Positions 1-10,291 of a stretch of DNA of 45,423 nucleotides are shown one piece after another. Below the pieces are notes generated by a model. It saw nothing but the letters and a program-made list of their open reading frames with translations. It was not told the origin of the DNA and searched no databases. Position numbers and translations under genes: made by a program. The stretch's first letter is position 1, and the number at the start of each line of letters is the position of its first letter. The DNA is from Azolla pinnata. Taxonomy: Eukaryota; Streptophyta; Polypodiopsida; Salviniales; Salviniaceae. Where the stretch lies: the NCBI GenBank assembly GCA_037176905.1, contig JBBBWG010031264.1, positions 578-46,000 of the forward strand, given 5' to 3'.

Positions 1-96
1 CATGCATGACCCATGGCACCATCGCATGCATGACCCATGGCACCATCGCATGCATGACCCATGGCACCATCGCATGCATGACCCATGGCACCATCG
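1..96. repeat. 24-bp tandem repeat, 4 copies
   Basis: Four head-to-tail copies of a 24-bp unit that begins CATGCATGACCCATGG. The array is followed by a run of CATG-rich sequence. It is cut by the window edge, so its full length is unknown. The open frame across it simply repeats an 8-residue peptide and is not taken as a gene. Confidence 0.9.
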
Positions 97-170
97 CATG
101 CGCGCATGCATGCATGCCATGGCACGTGCGCATGCATGCATCACGCAAAACGCAGTCGCCCTCTGTCTCT

Positions 171-240
171 AAACCCGAAACCCTAACCCTAACCTCTAAA
201 CCCTAACCCTAACCCTAACCCTAACCCTAACCCTAAACCT
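171..240. repeat. telomere-like repeat tract
   Basis: A short run mixing CCCTAAA (the usual plant telomere unit) and CCCTAA hexamers, with at least five consecutive CCCTAA units. It is only about 70 bp long and sits close to a gene start. It is therefore better read as an interstitial telomere-like tract or a cluster of telo-box promoter elements than as a chromosome end. Confidence 0.8.
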
Positions 241-284
241 CCCTCTGTCTCCATCTCTGAATCTGTCTCTCTGACCCGCGTCGT

Positions 285-437
285 ACCACACAGAAGAAGA
301 AGAAGAAGAAGAAGAAGAAGAAGAAGAGGAAGAAAGAAGAAGAAGGAAGATGCAGCAGTTCCAGCAGACTGCCCCATGTCCATGTTCTTGTTCATGTTCA
401 TCGCCGGGCAAGTTAGATCTGTTTGCGCAGTAGCAGA

Positions 438-468
<31 letters not shown>

Positions 469-1100
469 GCTGACAGATGCATACATGCACGGATGCAGAG
501 ATGATTCTCCTGTGTCGAAAAAGGTACATGTTTGAAGCACTGTGGATCAAGATATATGCATCTAGCTATCTATCTATCTTTCGCAGCTTTCTCTTTCTGT
601 GTCTTTACTGTGTGGAGGTGGGCCCAGCAAAGAAGAGAAGAAGATCTGGGCCCATGGGCGGGCGGCTTTGGAAAACGCAGTGCGCTGACAGATCCTTGTT
701 CTGCATATATTGTAATGCATGTGTGCATCGTCCTCGTGCTCCTCCTCCTCCGCATCTTCGGAATGGAGGAGAAGAATTGAAACAGAAAGGGGCAGCGTGT
801 GTCGAAACGATTTAATCTAGTATATACTGGTCAGCAGCATCAGCAGAAGAAGCAGCAGAAAGGCAAAGTGGGCACTACATTGCACATGACAGAAGACAAC
901 AGAATACACACACAAATCTACCTGTCTCTCCATGTGTATATATGTATATATATATATATATGCATACCGACATGGCTTTGCATCAAACATAGGCATTCAT
1001 TCATTCATTCATTCATTCATTCATTCATTCATTCAATTCATGCTCTGTTCCTCTCTCTGGGTCTTCTTCAGTTTTGAGAAACAACCCAAGGTCTCTCTGT
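285..1100. repeat. gene-free stretch with GAA, GCA and ATTC tracts
   Basis: No convincing gene is seen here. The stretch holds a GAA-rich tract at about 292-350, a GCA tract at about 430-474 and an ATTC tract at about 995-1036. It probably contains the promoter of the amine oxidase gene that starts at 1291, but no single core element could be fixed with confidence. Confidence 0.6.
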
Positions 1101-1326
1101 CTTCCCATCTCCATACACGTTGTGAATCCTCTCTGATTTTTTTTGTGTCAAGCTCAGCGGGGAGGTGCCTACCCATGGCTTAGCAAAAAAAAGCTCGGAG
1201 GCGATGTTGTGGGAGCATATATCTTCCCACCTGTATTACACGTTGTAAATCCTTTTGATTTTTGTGTCAAGCTCAGGGGAGGTGCCTGCCATGGCTAGCA
1301 AGAACTCAGAGAAATGTTGTGGGAGA
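1101..1326 (+). repeat. tandem duplication of the amine oxidase start region
   Basis: Two diverged copies, about 1101-1222 and 1223-1326, share CACGTTGTRAATCC, TTTGTGTCAAGCTCAG, GGGAGGTGCCT and ATGGCT in the same order. The start codons are 116 bp apart (1175 and 1291). The downstream copy opens the long coding frame. In the upstream copy ATGGCT is followed at once by TAG. If it is transcribed, it forms a two-codon upstream reading frame (Met-Ala-stop) in the leader. Confidence 0.8.
1175..1183 (+). promoter_or_regulatory. candidate minimal upstream ORF (Met-Ala-stop)
   Basis: ATG-GCT-TAG lies 116 bp upstream of the chosen amine oxidase start and is a mutated duplicate of that start. Two-codon frames in plant leaders can lower or condition translation of the main frame. 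Whether the transcript begins upstream of it cannot be seen. Confidence 0.35.
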
Positions 1327-4300
1327 AGAATCGAACCTCGGATCGCCGCCATCGCCGCGTCTGCTGGTGGTAGTTCTACCAGCCAAGTGAAGAGAAGTGA
1401 GGCTGTTGGGATCCTCTCCGATGGATCGGCGCTTGGTAGTTTCGCTTCTTCGGCACATGAAGAGGACATGGTTGTGGTGGTGCCAGAGGAAGGACAAGCG
1501 AAGAAGAGCCCTGCCGCCATTGTCACCACCACCACCACCACCATTGCTTCTTCCTCGATACCTGCAGGAAACCAAGGTGAAGTAACTAGGGGGTGAGGTA
1601 AACTGACATGCACTTCGATTCTCGTTCCTTCGATCTGGAGTTATTCATGTTTGGGGGGGCTCTCCCATTGTGGGCGTTTCTCGTTCTTTAGGGATATCGT
1701 TGAGAGCTACTAATTCTAGTCATCCTCTGGATCCCCTCAGCCCTGCAGAGATTGCAGTGGCCATCGCCACCGTCCGAGCTGCTGCTGCTGCTGCTGCCAC
1801 TCCCGATGTAAGTAGTATGAAAGTTGACTCTTTTGTTTTGCATGGCTTCAAATGGCTGGAAGACCCACTGAAAAGATTCCCCGGGTTTGATGCACAAAAT
1901 ATGTGCCTGACGCTTGTTCCATATACCCAATGCAAATGTGTGCCATATGGATGAATTCAGTTTGTCCTTGTACACAATTCGAAATGAAATTAGTCACAGA
2001 TTTGATGATGCTTAGGGTGTTGTGATACATATGGTTAGATCAGCGCTATGTACAAGCATCAAGGCATCTTGAAGACCGATGCCATATGAATCTACACATG
2101 AAATGGTTACATATCTATGTCAGTCCATTTGGGCTTCTACATGAGTTGACCGGCGCTGGTTTTGTGTGTGTTTGTGTTGTGTGTGATAAGGTGAGAGATG
2201 GCATGAGATTCGTGGAGATCATGCTCAATGAACCTGACAAGAATGTTCTTGCGCTAGCTGAGGCCTATTTCTTCCCACCATTCCATCCTTTGATGCCATC
2301 AAGGGCCAAAGGAGGGCCCATCATTCCGAGACAACTTCCGCCAAGAGAAGCAAGTGTCATTGTGTACAACAGGAACACGAATGAGACCAGCATTTGGATC
2401 GTCGAACTCACCACCGAAGATGCAGTTGCTCAAGGGGGCCATCAGCGAGGCCGTGTCTTATCCTCACAGCTCATCCCTAATGTTCAACCCCCCATGGCAA
2501 GTCTCTACATTCTTTCATCCATAAATATCATTGGGTGTCTAGAGAAAAGTCTGGGCATGCAATACATGTACAGAATCATTCATCCATGCGCACCTCTCAT
2601 GGTTACGTGCAATAGACATACATCATTCCTCCATATGCGTTATTCAGATCAAACATGTGATAGACATGCATCATACGTCGATATCCATTGCTCCTGGTTA
2701 AACACGTGATAGATGTACGTCACTCACCCATACTACATCATTCATGGTGATACATGTGATCTACACCTTCAGAGTACAGTGAAAAGGCCCTTACAATTTC
2801 TAAATTTGTTTCTTTTTTTGGTTTCTTAAATACTGCAGGATGCAGTTGAATATGCAGAGTGTGAGGCAACAGTAAAAGCATTCGGCCCTTTTCAGGAGGC
2901 GATGAAGAGGAGGGGAGTTGAAGACATGGATTTGGTGATGGTGGATCCATGGTAATATATAAATGGTTAGATTAATACAGAAAAAGAAAGGGTATAAATA
3001 TTGCATACATTAGATCTCGGGATGTCTTTAACTGTTTGTGTTGCTCTCCCTGATTTATCTCACAGTGCATACTATGACCGAAAACTACATCAAAGCAAGC
3101 TGTATATGTTTATATGTATATATGCATATTTACATGCATACAAAGAGCAGTTTGAGCAGTAGAATGGCCATGATCCATGGATTGGAAAGGGAAAAAAAAT
3201 TAACCTGCGGTGTTTTTATTTGTTTTATAGGTGTGTGGGGTACTATAGTGAAGATGATTCTCCACAGCGGAGGCTAGCGAAGCCGCTAGTCTTTTGCCAA
3301 ACCAAGAGTGATTGCCCTATGGAGAATGGGTATGCCCGGCCGGTAGAGGGCATTCATATTGTCGTCGATATGCAATTCATGAGGGTGATCGAATTTGAGG
3401 ATCGGAAGCTTATCCCTCTCCCGCCCCCCGATCCCCTCCGCAATTACACTGCCTCTGACACTCGAGGTGGTGTCGATCGCATGGACTTGAAGCCTCTCCA
3501 GATCATACAACCTGAAGGCCCTAGCTTCAGGGTCAATGGCTATGCTGTGGAATGGCAGAAGGTAATAATGCATACAAAAAGTATTTTATCAAAAATCCCA
3601 TTCATTTTCAAAGGGAGTTTCACTCTTTGATTGGGGTGCAATAGTTTGGCCTTCCGACTGGGGAAAATCGATTTCATTCCATATTGTTGTGTCATTTTCT
3701 CATTTTCTCGCAGTGGAGTTTCCGGATCGGATTTACGCCGAGAGAAGGGCTGGTGATCCATTGTGTGACCTATGACGATGGAAGCAGGGGGAGGAGGTAT
3801 GTAGCTCATAGGCTGAGCTTCGTCGAGATGGTCGTTCCTTATGGCGATCCACAAGAACCACATTATAGAAAGAATGCCTTCGATGCTGGAGAAGATGGGC
3901 TGGGCAAGAATGCCCACTCCCTGAAGAGGGTCAGTTTCTTTTCCATTTTAGGTCCAACCTGTTGATTCCTAAGCGTATTAAGGATAAGCATAGGCATATA
4001 TATACATGTATATATGCAGATGCATGTGCAGAGGGAGATAGGGCCTGATTGCGATTGTATTACCAGGGATGTGATTGTCTTGGATACATAAAATACTTTG
4101 ATGCTCATTTCACAAACTTCATGGGTGGGGTAGAAACCCTCGAGAATTGCGTGTGTCTGCATGAAGAGGATTTCGGGATACTCTGGAAGCACAAAGACTG
4201 GCGCTCAGGGCTCTCCGAAGTAAGGCGATCAAGACGTCTCTCCGCCTCCTTCTTTTGCACAGTGGCCAACTATGAGTATGGTTTCTTTTGGCACTTCTAT

Positions 4301-6412
4301 CAGGTATGCATGCTCTTTCCATCGACATGCCATAACTGATTTTGAAAACCCTCTGGTATTTTGCGAGGTTCGAACTGATCCGAAACCCTCAAGTATTTGC
4401 AATGTTCAAAGTGATTTTGAACAATCATTGTTTGCAATGTTGAGTCTGATCTGAAACCCTTAAGTATTTGCAATGTTCAAGGTGATTTTGAACAATCATG
4501 GTTTGCAATGTTGAAACTGATTTTGAAAACCTCAAAATGATATTTGAAAACCCTTAGTGCTATGCTTCTTTGGTTTGTATTTGGTGCTCTGAAACCCTAG
4601 GTGGTAGCTGTGTATGTCATAACTTGTCAATGTTTCGGAACCCTGTGTGTGATAACTTACCATTTGTATCTAACCCCCTATTTTTTTCGATGGTAATCTT
4701 GCATAAAATGTGCATGATAGGATGGAAAGATCGAGGCCGAAGTTAAACTGACTGGCATTCTAAGCGTAGGTTCCCTGCGGCCAGGTGAAGTAAGGAAACA
4801 TGGAACAGTTATAGCTCCAGGCCTGTATGCCCCTGTGCATCAGCACTTCTTCGTAGCCCGTCTCAATATGGCCGTGGACAGCAAACCCGGAGAGGCTTGC
4901 AACCAGGTGACAATCATTTGCAAACGCACAACATACAGACATATACATATGCATAGACATTCATACATACACATATACATATACATCTATAGATATAGAT
5001 ATAGATATCATTCATAGCTCATTGCTGGCCTAAATGAATTTAAATCCACTTGATGATGCACTGGGTATATCAATCAGTGAAAACCGTATTAGAGAGACAG
5101 ATACAATATTAATTTCCACATTTAGGAGTGCATGTTTTGTGGTTGGAGCTGACTGGATTTCTCCCAATTTGGTGTTTTTCCTCCTAGCAATTGCAGTAAA
5201 CATATGCTTCTTTTCTCTTTTACCCCCACAAGACACACGAAAACTACATGATGCATGTTGCGTGTCGTGCAAAGACTGTTTATCTGGTGCCGCACTCCTC
5301 AATGCTCTTATTGCGGGTGTCTTAATTGTTTTAACCAGGTTATCGAGGTAGATGTCAAGGCTCAGGATCCTGGCCCAGATAATGTCCATAACAATGCATT
5401 CTATGCGGAAGCAAGGGTTTTGCCATCAGAACTGCGAGCAATGCGGGATTGCGACCCACTGGCAGCCCGCCATTGGATTGTAAGATGCCTCTCTAAACAA
5501 TCACATATATACATGCTTGTATGCGCACACATCCAAACATATGGGATGAAATCCATACATGGACTACATACATACGTACCACACGCATATCCATATGCTT
5601 GCATCGCAATGTTGATGACTTGAATCAAGCTTGTACCCGCATCCAGGTCCAGAACACGAGAACTGTGAACAGAACAGGGCAATTGACCGGCTTCAAATTG
5701 GTGCCAGGCTCAAACTGCCTGCCTCTGGCAGGTCCTGAAGCCAAGTTCCTAAGAAGGGCTGCATTCCTCAAGCATAACCTGTGGGTTACCCAATACGACA
5801 AGAACGAGAGATTCCCAGCAGGTGAATTCCCGAACCAGAATCCGCGAATCGGGGAAGGCCTACCGACGTATGTACAACAGGACAGGAATCTGGAGGAAGC
5901 AGATATAGTGTTATGGTAAATGTTTTTGTGGGCTTTTCTTTTTTCTTTTTTCTTCTTGTTTAGAAGAATCAATGGATGGGTCAGAGATTTTTTGAGCCCA
6001 CAACTTCGTGCTAAAGCTCAGTCATAGCCATTGTGTAGCCACTAGTTTCATCTAAACAATTTACAAAATTGATGGGTTGTGTTGATTCCTTTGCTATCTA
6101 AAAAACAGGTACATATTCGGAATCACTCATGTGCCAAGGTTGGAGGACTGGCCAGTGATGCCTGTAGAGCACATCGGGTTCACCTTGATGGTAAGCGATT
6201 TTGCTGGTCATCCATTCTGTTGTGAATTCTCATTATGCAATGAGACATGGTTTTGTGCTAACCCTGTTATTTTCTGTTGATTTCAGCCTCATGGATTCTT
6301 TAACTGCTCACCTGCTCTCGATGTACCTCCAAGTAATCCAAGCACAGACATCCGCATTGGGGCGAAGCACGATCCCTCGAATCGTAATGCCAAAATCATG
6401 TCGAATCTATAA
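1291..6412 (+). CDS. CuAO: copper amine oxidase, putative peroxisomal (At2g42490-like)
   Basis: Oxidises primary amines such as putrescine to aldehyde, ammonia and H2O2 (family knowledge). Twelve exons: 1291-1576, 1692-1807, 2191-2496, 2839-2951, 3231-3561, 3714-3929, 4067-4303, 4721-4906, 5339-5479, 5647-5915, 6109-6190, 6287-6412; 802 residues, in the range of this plant subfamily. All joins keep frame. Intron 3 has a GC-AG border (GCAAGT at 2497). Catalytic features are complete: the base Asp in FDAGED (~441), the cofactor Tyr in NYEY (~525, precursor of topaquinone), and copper ligands His ~575 and ~577 (HQH) and ~741 (THV). The N-terminal ~95 residues are low-complexity and poorly conserved. 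The protein ends Ser-Asn-Leu, close to a weak PTS1 peroxisome signal. The ATG at 1291 is the first that opens the long frame. The 3' end is duplicated downstream. Confidence 0.93.
4374..4530 (+). repeat. ~70-bp tandem repeat in amine oxidase intron 7
   Basis: Two near-identical units plus partial copies. Each carries GAAACCCT, AAGTATTTGCAATGTTCAA and GATTTTGAACAATCAT. The first full unit starts near 4377 and the next near 4447. It lies wholly within intron 7 (4304-4720). Confidence 0.75.
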
Positions 6413-8468
6413 CAACAGACTTCACCATCTAAAACCCGCAACCCTCTCATCTCTTCCCCATTGTAGACAGCTTCCTAGTTACTTACACAAGCATCCGAAA
6501 TCTCATCGATGTGCACTGCAGACCATTAAAATTACCAACCTTGCCATTGGTTCAATGCCACATTCTTCTGTTCACTAGTGATTTGTAATATGTATAATGG
6601 ATTTGGGAACACTACCTGACCCCCTGTATTAGTATGTACATGTCTGTGTAGCCAAGCAATCATCCTTGCCTGGAAAACAGTTAAACCCCTCTGGATCACC
6701 ACCATTATTACATGGTTATCTTCTCTCTTCATCCATTTGAAGGACAAGTACGTTCTAGACGAAGGCTGTACTATATATATTATGCATACAAAATTGAGTG
6801 TTGTTTGCCAAACAAAGAGTAGGCCTCCAAATAAGCTGTGCAAATATGAATCGAATAAGGTGGGTGATTGAAAATCAGGTTTAAAAACCTGTTTTTTAGT
6901 ACATCAATGTTATCAAGTCTCTTGGTAATCGACGACCAATGGAAAGTTTTTTTTGGGCACACAAAAGTGACTTTTTGCAACCAGCCACATTCAATGATGA
7001 GACGATTCAACCGATTGGTGGCAGCTTGAGCTTCTGTTGGGTTTCCAGTCTGATGTGATTTTCATCGAGGTGCTGTGGGTCCTTAAGCCGATACGGTTGG
7101 TAGTGCTTTTAAGTGCAGCAATTACAAGCTCTTCCAACTCAACACACCAATGAGAATCCGCGAATCGGGGAAGGCCTACCGACGTATGTACAACAGGACA
7201 GGAATCTGGAGGAAGCAGATATAGTGTTATGGTAAATGTTTTTGTGGGCTTTTCTTTTTTCTTTTTTCTTCTTGTTTAGAAGAATCAATGGATGGGTCAG
7301 AGATTTTTTGAGCCCACAACTTCGTGCTAAAGCTCAGTCATAGCCATTGTGTAGCCACTAGTTTCATCTAAACAATTTACAAAATTGATGGGTTGTGTTG
7401 ATTCCTTTGCTATCTAAAAAACAGGTACATATTCGGAATCACTCATGTGCCAAGGTTGGAGGACTGGCCAGTGATGCCTGTAGAGCACATCGGGTTCACC
7501 TTGATGGTAAGCGATTTTGCTGGTCATCCATTCTGTTGTGAATTCTCATTATGCAATGAGACATGGTTTTGTGCTAACCCTGTTATTTTCTGTTGATTTC
7601 AGCCTCATGGATTCTTTAACTGCTCACCTGCTCTCGATGTACCTCCAAGTAATCCAAGCACAGACATCCGCATTGGGGCGAAGCACGATCCCTCGAATCG
7701 TAATGCCAAAATCATGTCGAATCTATAACAACAGACTTCACCATCTAAAACCCGCAACCCTCTCATCTCTTCCCCATTGTAGACAGCTTCCTAGTTACTT
7801 ACACAAGCATCCGAAATCTCATCGATGTGCACTGCAGACCATTAAAATTACCAACCTTGCCATTGGTTCAATGCCACATTCTTCTGTTCACTAGTGATTT
7901 GTAATATGTATAATGGATTTGGGAACACTACCTGACCCCCTGTATTAGTATGTACATGTCTGTGTAGCCAAGCAATCATCCTTGCCTGGAAAACAGTTAA
8001 ACCCCTCTGGATCACCACCATTATTACATGGTTATCTTCTCTCTTCATCCATTTGAAGGACAAGTACGTTCTAGACGAAGGCTGTACTATATATATTATG
8101 CATACAAAATTGAGTGTTGTTTGCCAAACAAAGAGTAGGCCTCCAAATAAGCTGTGCAAATATGAATCGAATAAGGTGGGTGATTGAAAATCAGGTTTAA
8201 AAACCTGTTTTTTAGTACATCAATGTTATCAAGTCTCTTGGTAATCGACGACCAATGGAAAGTTTTTTTTGGGCACACAAAAGTGACTTTTTGCAACCAG
8301 CCACATTCAATGATGAGACGATTCAACCGATTGGTGGCAGCTTGAGCTTCTGTTGGGTTTCCAGTCTGATGTGATTTTCATCGAGGTGCTGTGGGTCCTT
8401 AAGCCGATACGGTTGGTAGTGCTTTTAAGTGCAGCAATTACAAGCTCTTCCAACTCAACACACCAATG
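5837..8468 (+). repeat. 1,316-bp tandem duplication of the amine oxidase 3' end
   Basis: Unit 1 is 5837-7152 and unit 2 is 7153-8468. I saw no difference between them. Each holds the last 79 coding bases of exon 10, intron 10, exon 11, intron 11, exon 12, the stop codon and about 740 bp of 3' flank. The junction shares the 3-bp string AGA. The duplicated reading frames in all six frames translate identically, so the event is very recent, maintained by conversion, or an assembly artefact. Confidence 0.93.
7153..7728 (+). pseudogene. duplicated 3' fragment of the copper amine oxidase gene
   Basis: Second copy of the C-terminal exons: partial exon 10 7153-7231, exon 11 7425-7506, exon 12 7603-7728. 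It includes the third copper-ligand His and the Ser-Asn-Leu end. It lacks exons 1-9, the cofactor tyrosine and the HQH ligands, so it cannot make an enzyme by itself. It could serve as an alternative 3' end if a transcript reads through the first stop and poly(A) region, because splice sites and frame are intact. Confidence 0.85.
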
Positions 8469-8578
8469 AGACAATGTAAATTTGGTAGCGAGATCGATGA
8501 GTCCATCTGTCGGTACATAATCTCCAAGGGAACGGGAGAAATCAATCGATCATATTCAGGACTTTGGTGATTCTGCAG

Positions 8579-8998
8579 GTCATGCCTGAGCTCATCCCGA
8601 CAAAAGAGACGGGGCAAAAGATCGATAAAAACAAGTGGTCTTCATCAAAGTTACCTGTCTCATGCAACAGCAACGAGGAAAAAAGCTGCACACAAAAAGA
8701 AGAAAGGTGATCCAATTGCTGGATCTGTTACAAAAGCACAAATGCAGATAGTTACTTTACTTTGTCAAGCAAAAGAAGAGAAAATGGGGAGGGACTTCCC
8801 CAGTCTTTTTACGCAAGTGCCTATCTTGACAAATTTGCATGTAAGAAAGAGGGGAAAAAACAAAAGCTTGTTGCAGAAAATGAGCATAAGAAACAGAGAT
8901 TTCTCTGTATGGTGCAATGTGACGATCTAAACAGGCCTGGTCTTGTTGATCATCAGCAAATTAACATGGCCCTGGCTCTTCCTACTTCTAGTTCTTGA
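8579..8998 (+). pseudogene. unidentified coding-like block with one in-frame TGA
   Basis: Right after a good acceptor (TTCTGCAG ending at 8578) one frame runs 140 codons to TGA at 8996-8998, broken once by TGA at 8708-8710. The predicted peptide is charged and Lys/Ser-rich, with several Cys (for example NCWICYKS) and no family that I recognise. An AG|GTGATC donor-like site lies exactly at the internal TGA, so the first 43 codons may instead be a separate exon. It starts about 110 bp after the end of the duplicated amine oxidase unit. It may be a gene remnant, terminal exon(s) of a gene disrupted by that duplication, or a chance open frame. Confidence 0.3.
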
Positions 8999-9001
8999 TA
9001 T

Positions 9002-9178
9002 GCCTTGTGTTCTGGAAGAAGAATTACATATATATGCAGAAATGGTCGTGAAACTACATCTTTACAGAAAAGGCCTTGTGTTCTGGAAGAAGAATTACAT
9101 ATATATGCAGAAATGGTCGTGAAACTACATCTTTACAGAAAAGGCCTTGTGTTCTGGATGAAGATTACATATATATGT
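9002..9178 (+). repeat. 71-bp tandem repeat, 2.5 copies
   Basis: Copies start at 9002, 9073 and 9144, each with CCTTGTGTTCTGGA, ATTACATATATATG and (in the complete ones) CTACATCTTTACAGAAAAG. The first two units are essentially identical. No gene is associated. Confidence 0.88.
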
Positions 9179-10291
9179 TTCCTTTTGCTACTAGTTATAA
9201 ATATTCATATACATTACGTACGCAACTGTGCTTTATTGATGAGGAACAAACATAGATGCCGTTAACATCGAAAATGTGGCACTGAACCAAAAGGAAAATA
9301 AAGATGTGCAAAGAGATTGATGTTGGTACAATAAGAAATTTGGGGGCGCAATATGAAGCCTGATAGCATGGCTCATACCAGTAGAATTTGCAAATCTCTT
9401 CAAGATTGTGTGCCAAAGAGATTTCTCAAACTCTAAGAGACATGCTAGATATACAAGCTAGATCTCGTCAAGACCATAAATAGCTTATCATCTAGCCAAA
9501 TGACACTTTTATGTGGAATCAAGGCACACCATCATCAGAACATATAAAGATTTCATTCTTTTACCAGTACTTCAACTCAAGATATATAGTCAAAAGCCAT
9601 GGGGTTTAAATGCCATCTTATGGGAAGGTAAGGAAAGAAAGAGAAGGGCTGAAAAAGAAGCTAGGGATTTTCTGCTAGCCACAGATGTTAACACTATGTG
9701 TCAGTCAAATTCAACCCCGGCAACAAATGTTAGTCAAAATGATACAATTCAAGCCTATTCTTCAGCAAGTTTGAATCACCAACTATTCTGAGACTGAAAT
9801 CATCAACAATGAAGCGTCTTCTCACCAGTGGAATACAAGAGAGCTAAGCATAATTCCCACTCAGCTGGAAATGTAAAAGAAAAGTAAAATTTCTCTGTAC
9901 CAAGAAAAAACACTGATTATTCAAATCATATTGATAGAGATGTCTGACAGAATTCAGAGTATAATAGCCTAGAATAATCGATGATATCTTTAAAACTTAT
10001 CATCTTACATAAACTCAAAGAAGTTCCCTGGTGTTATGTATAAACAAACAATGCTTCCTTTGATGGGTCTAGTGCTTTTGCCACTCCATGTGGGCCATCG
10101 GTTTTCTACAGTTACTAAAGTCTTCCTTAGCATTGTTGATTTCATCAGGTTAAACTGTCTCGGTTCCTCTGTCTGCATCCTGAGGCAAGCTTCTAATTGT
10201 TGCAAATATGTTACGATATACAACAGTTCAAAAGAAATCTAAAAAACGAAAAAAACAAAAAATCTCCACGAGATGCCAAAACTGCTTCCAG
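9179..10291. other. intergenic stretch, nothing recognised
   Basis: AT-rich sequence between the coding-like block and the 3' end of the minus-strand CLPTM1 gene. Short open frames are present on both strands but none shows family features or sensible splice borders. The part next to 10292 should include the CLPTM1 3' UTR. Confidence 0.5.

Noticed and set aside
6201..6578. 125-codon plus-strand frame, repeated at 7517-7894
   Set aside because: Out-of-frame reading across intron 11, exon 12 and 3' flank of the amine oxidase; duplicated only because the segment is duplicated.
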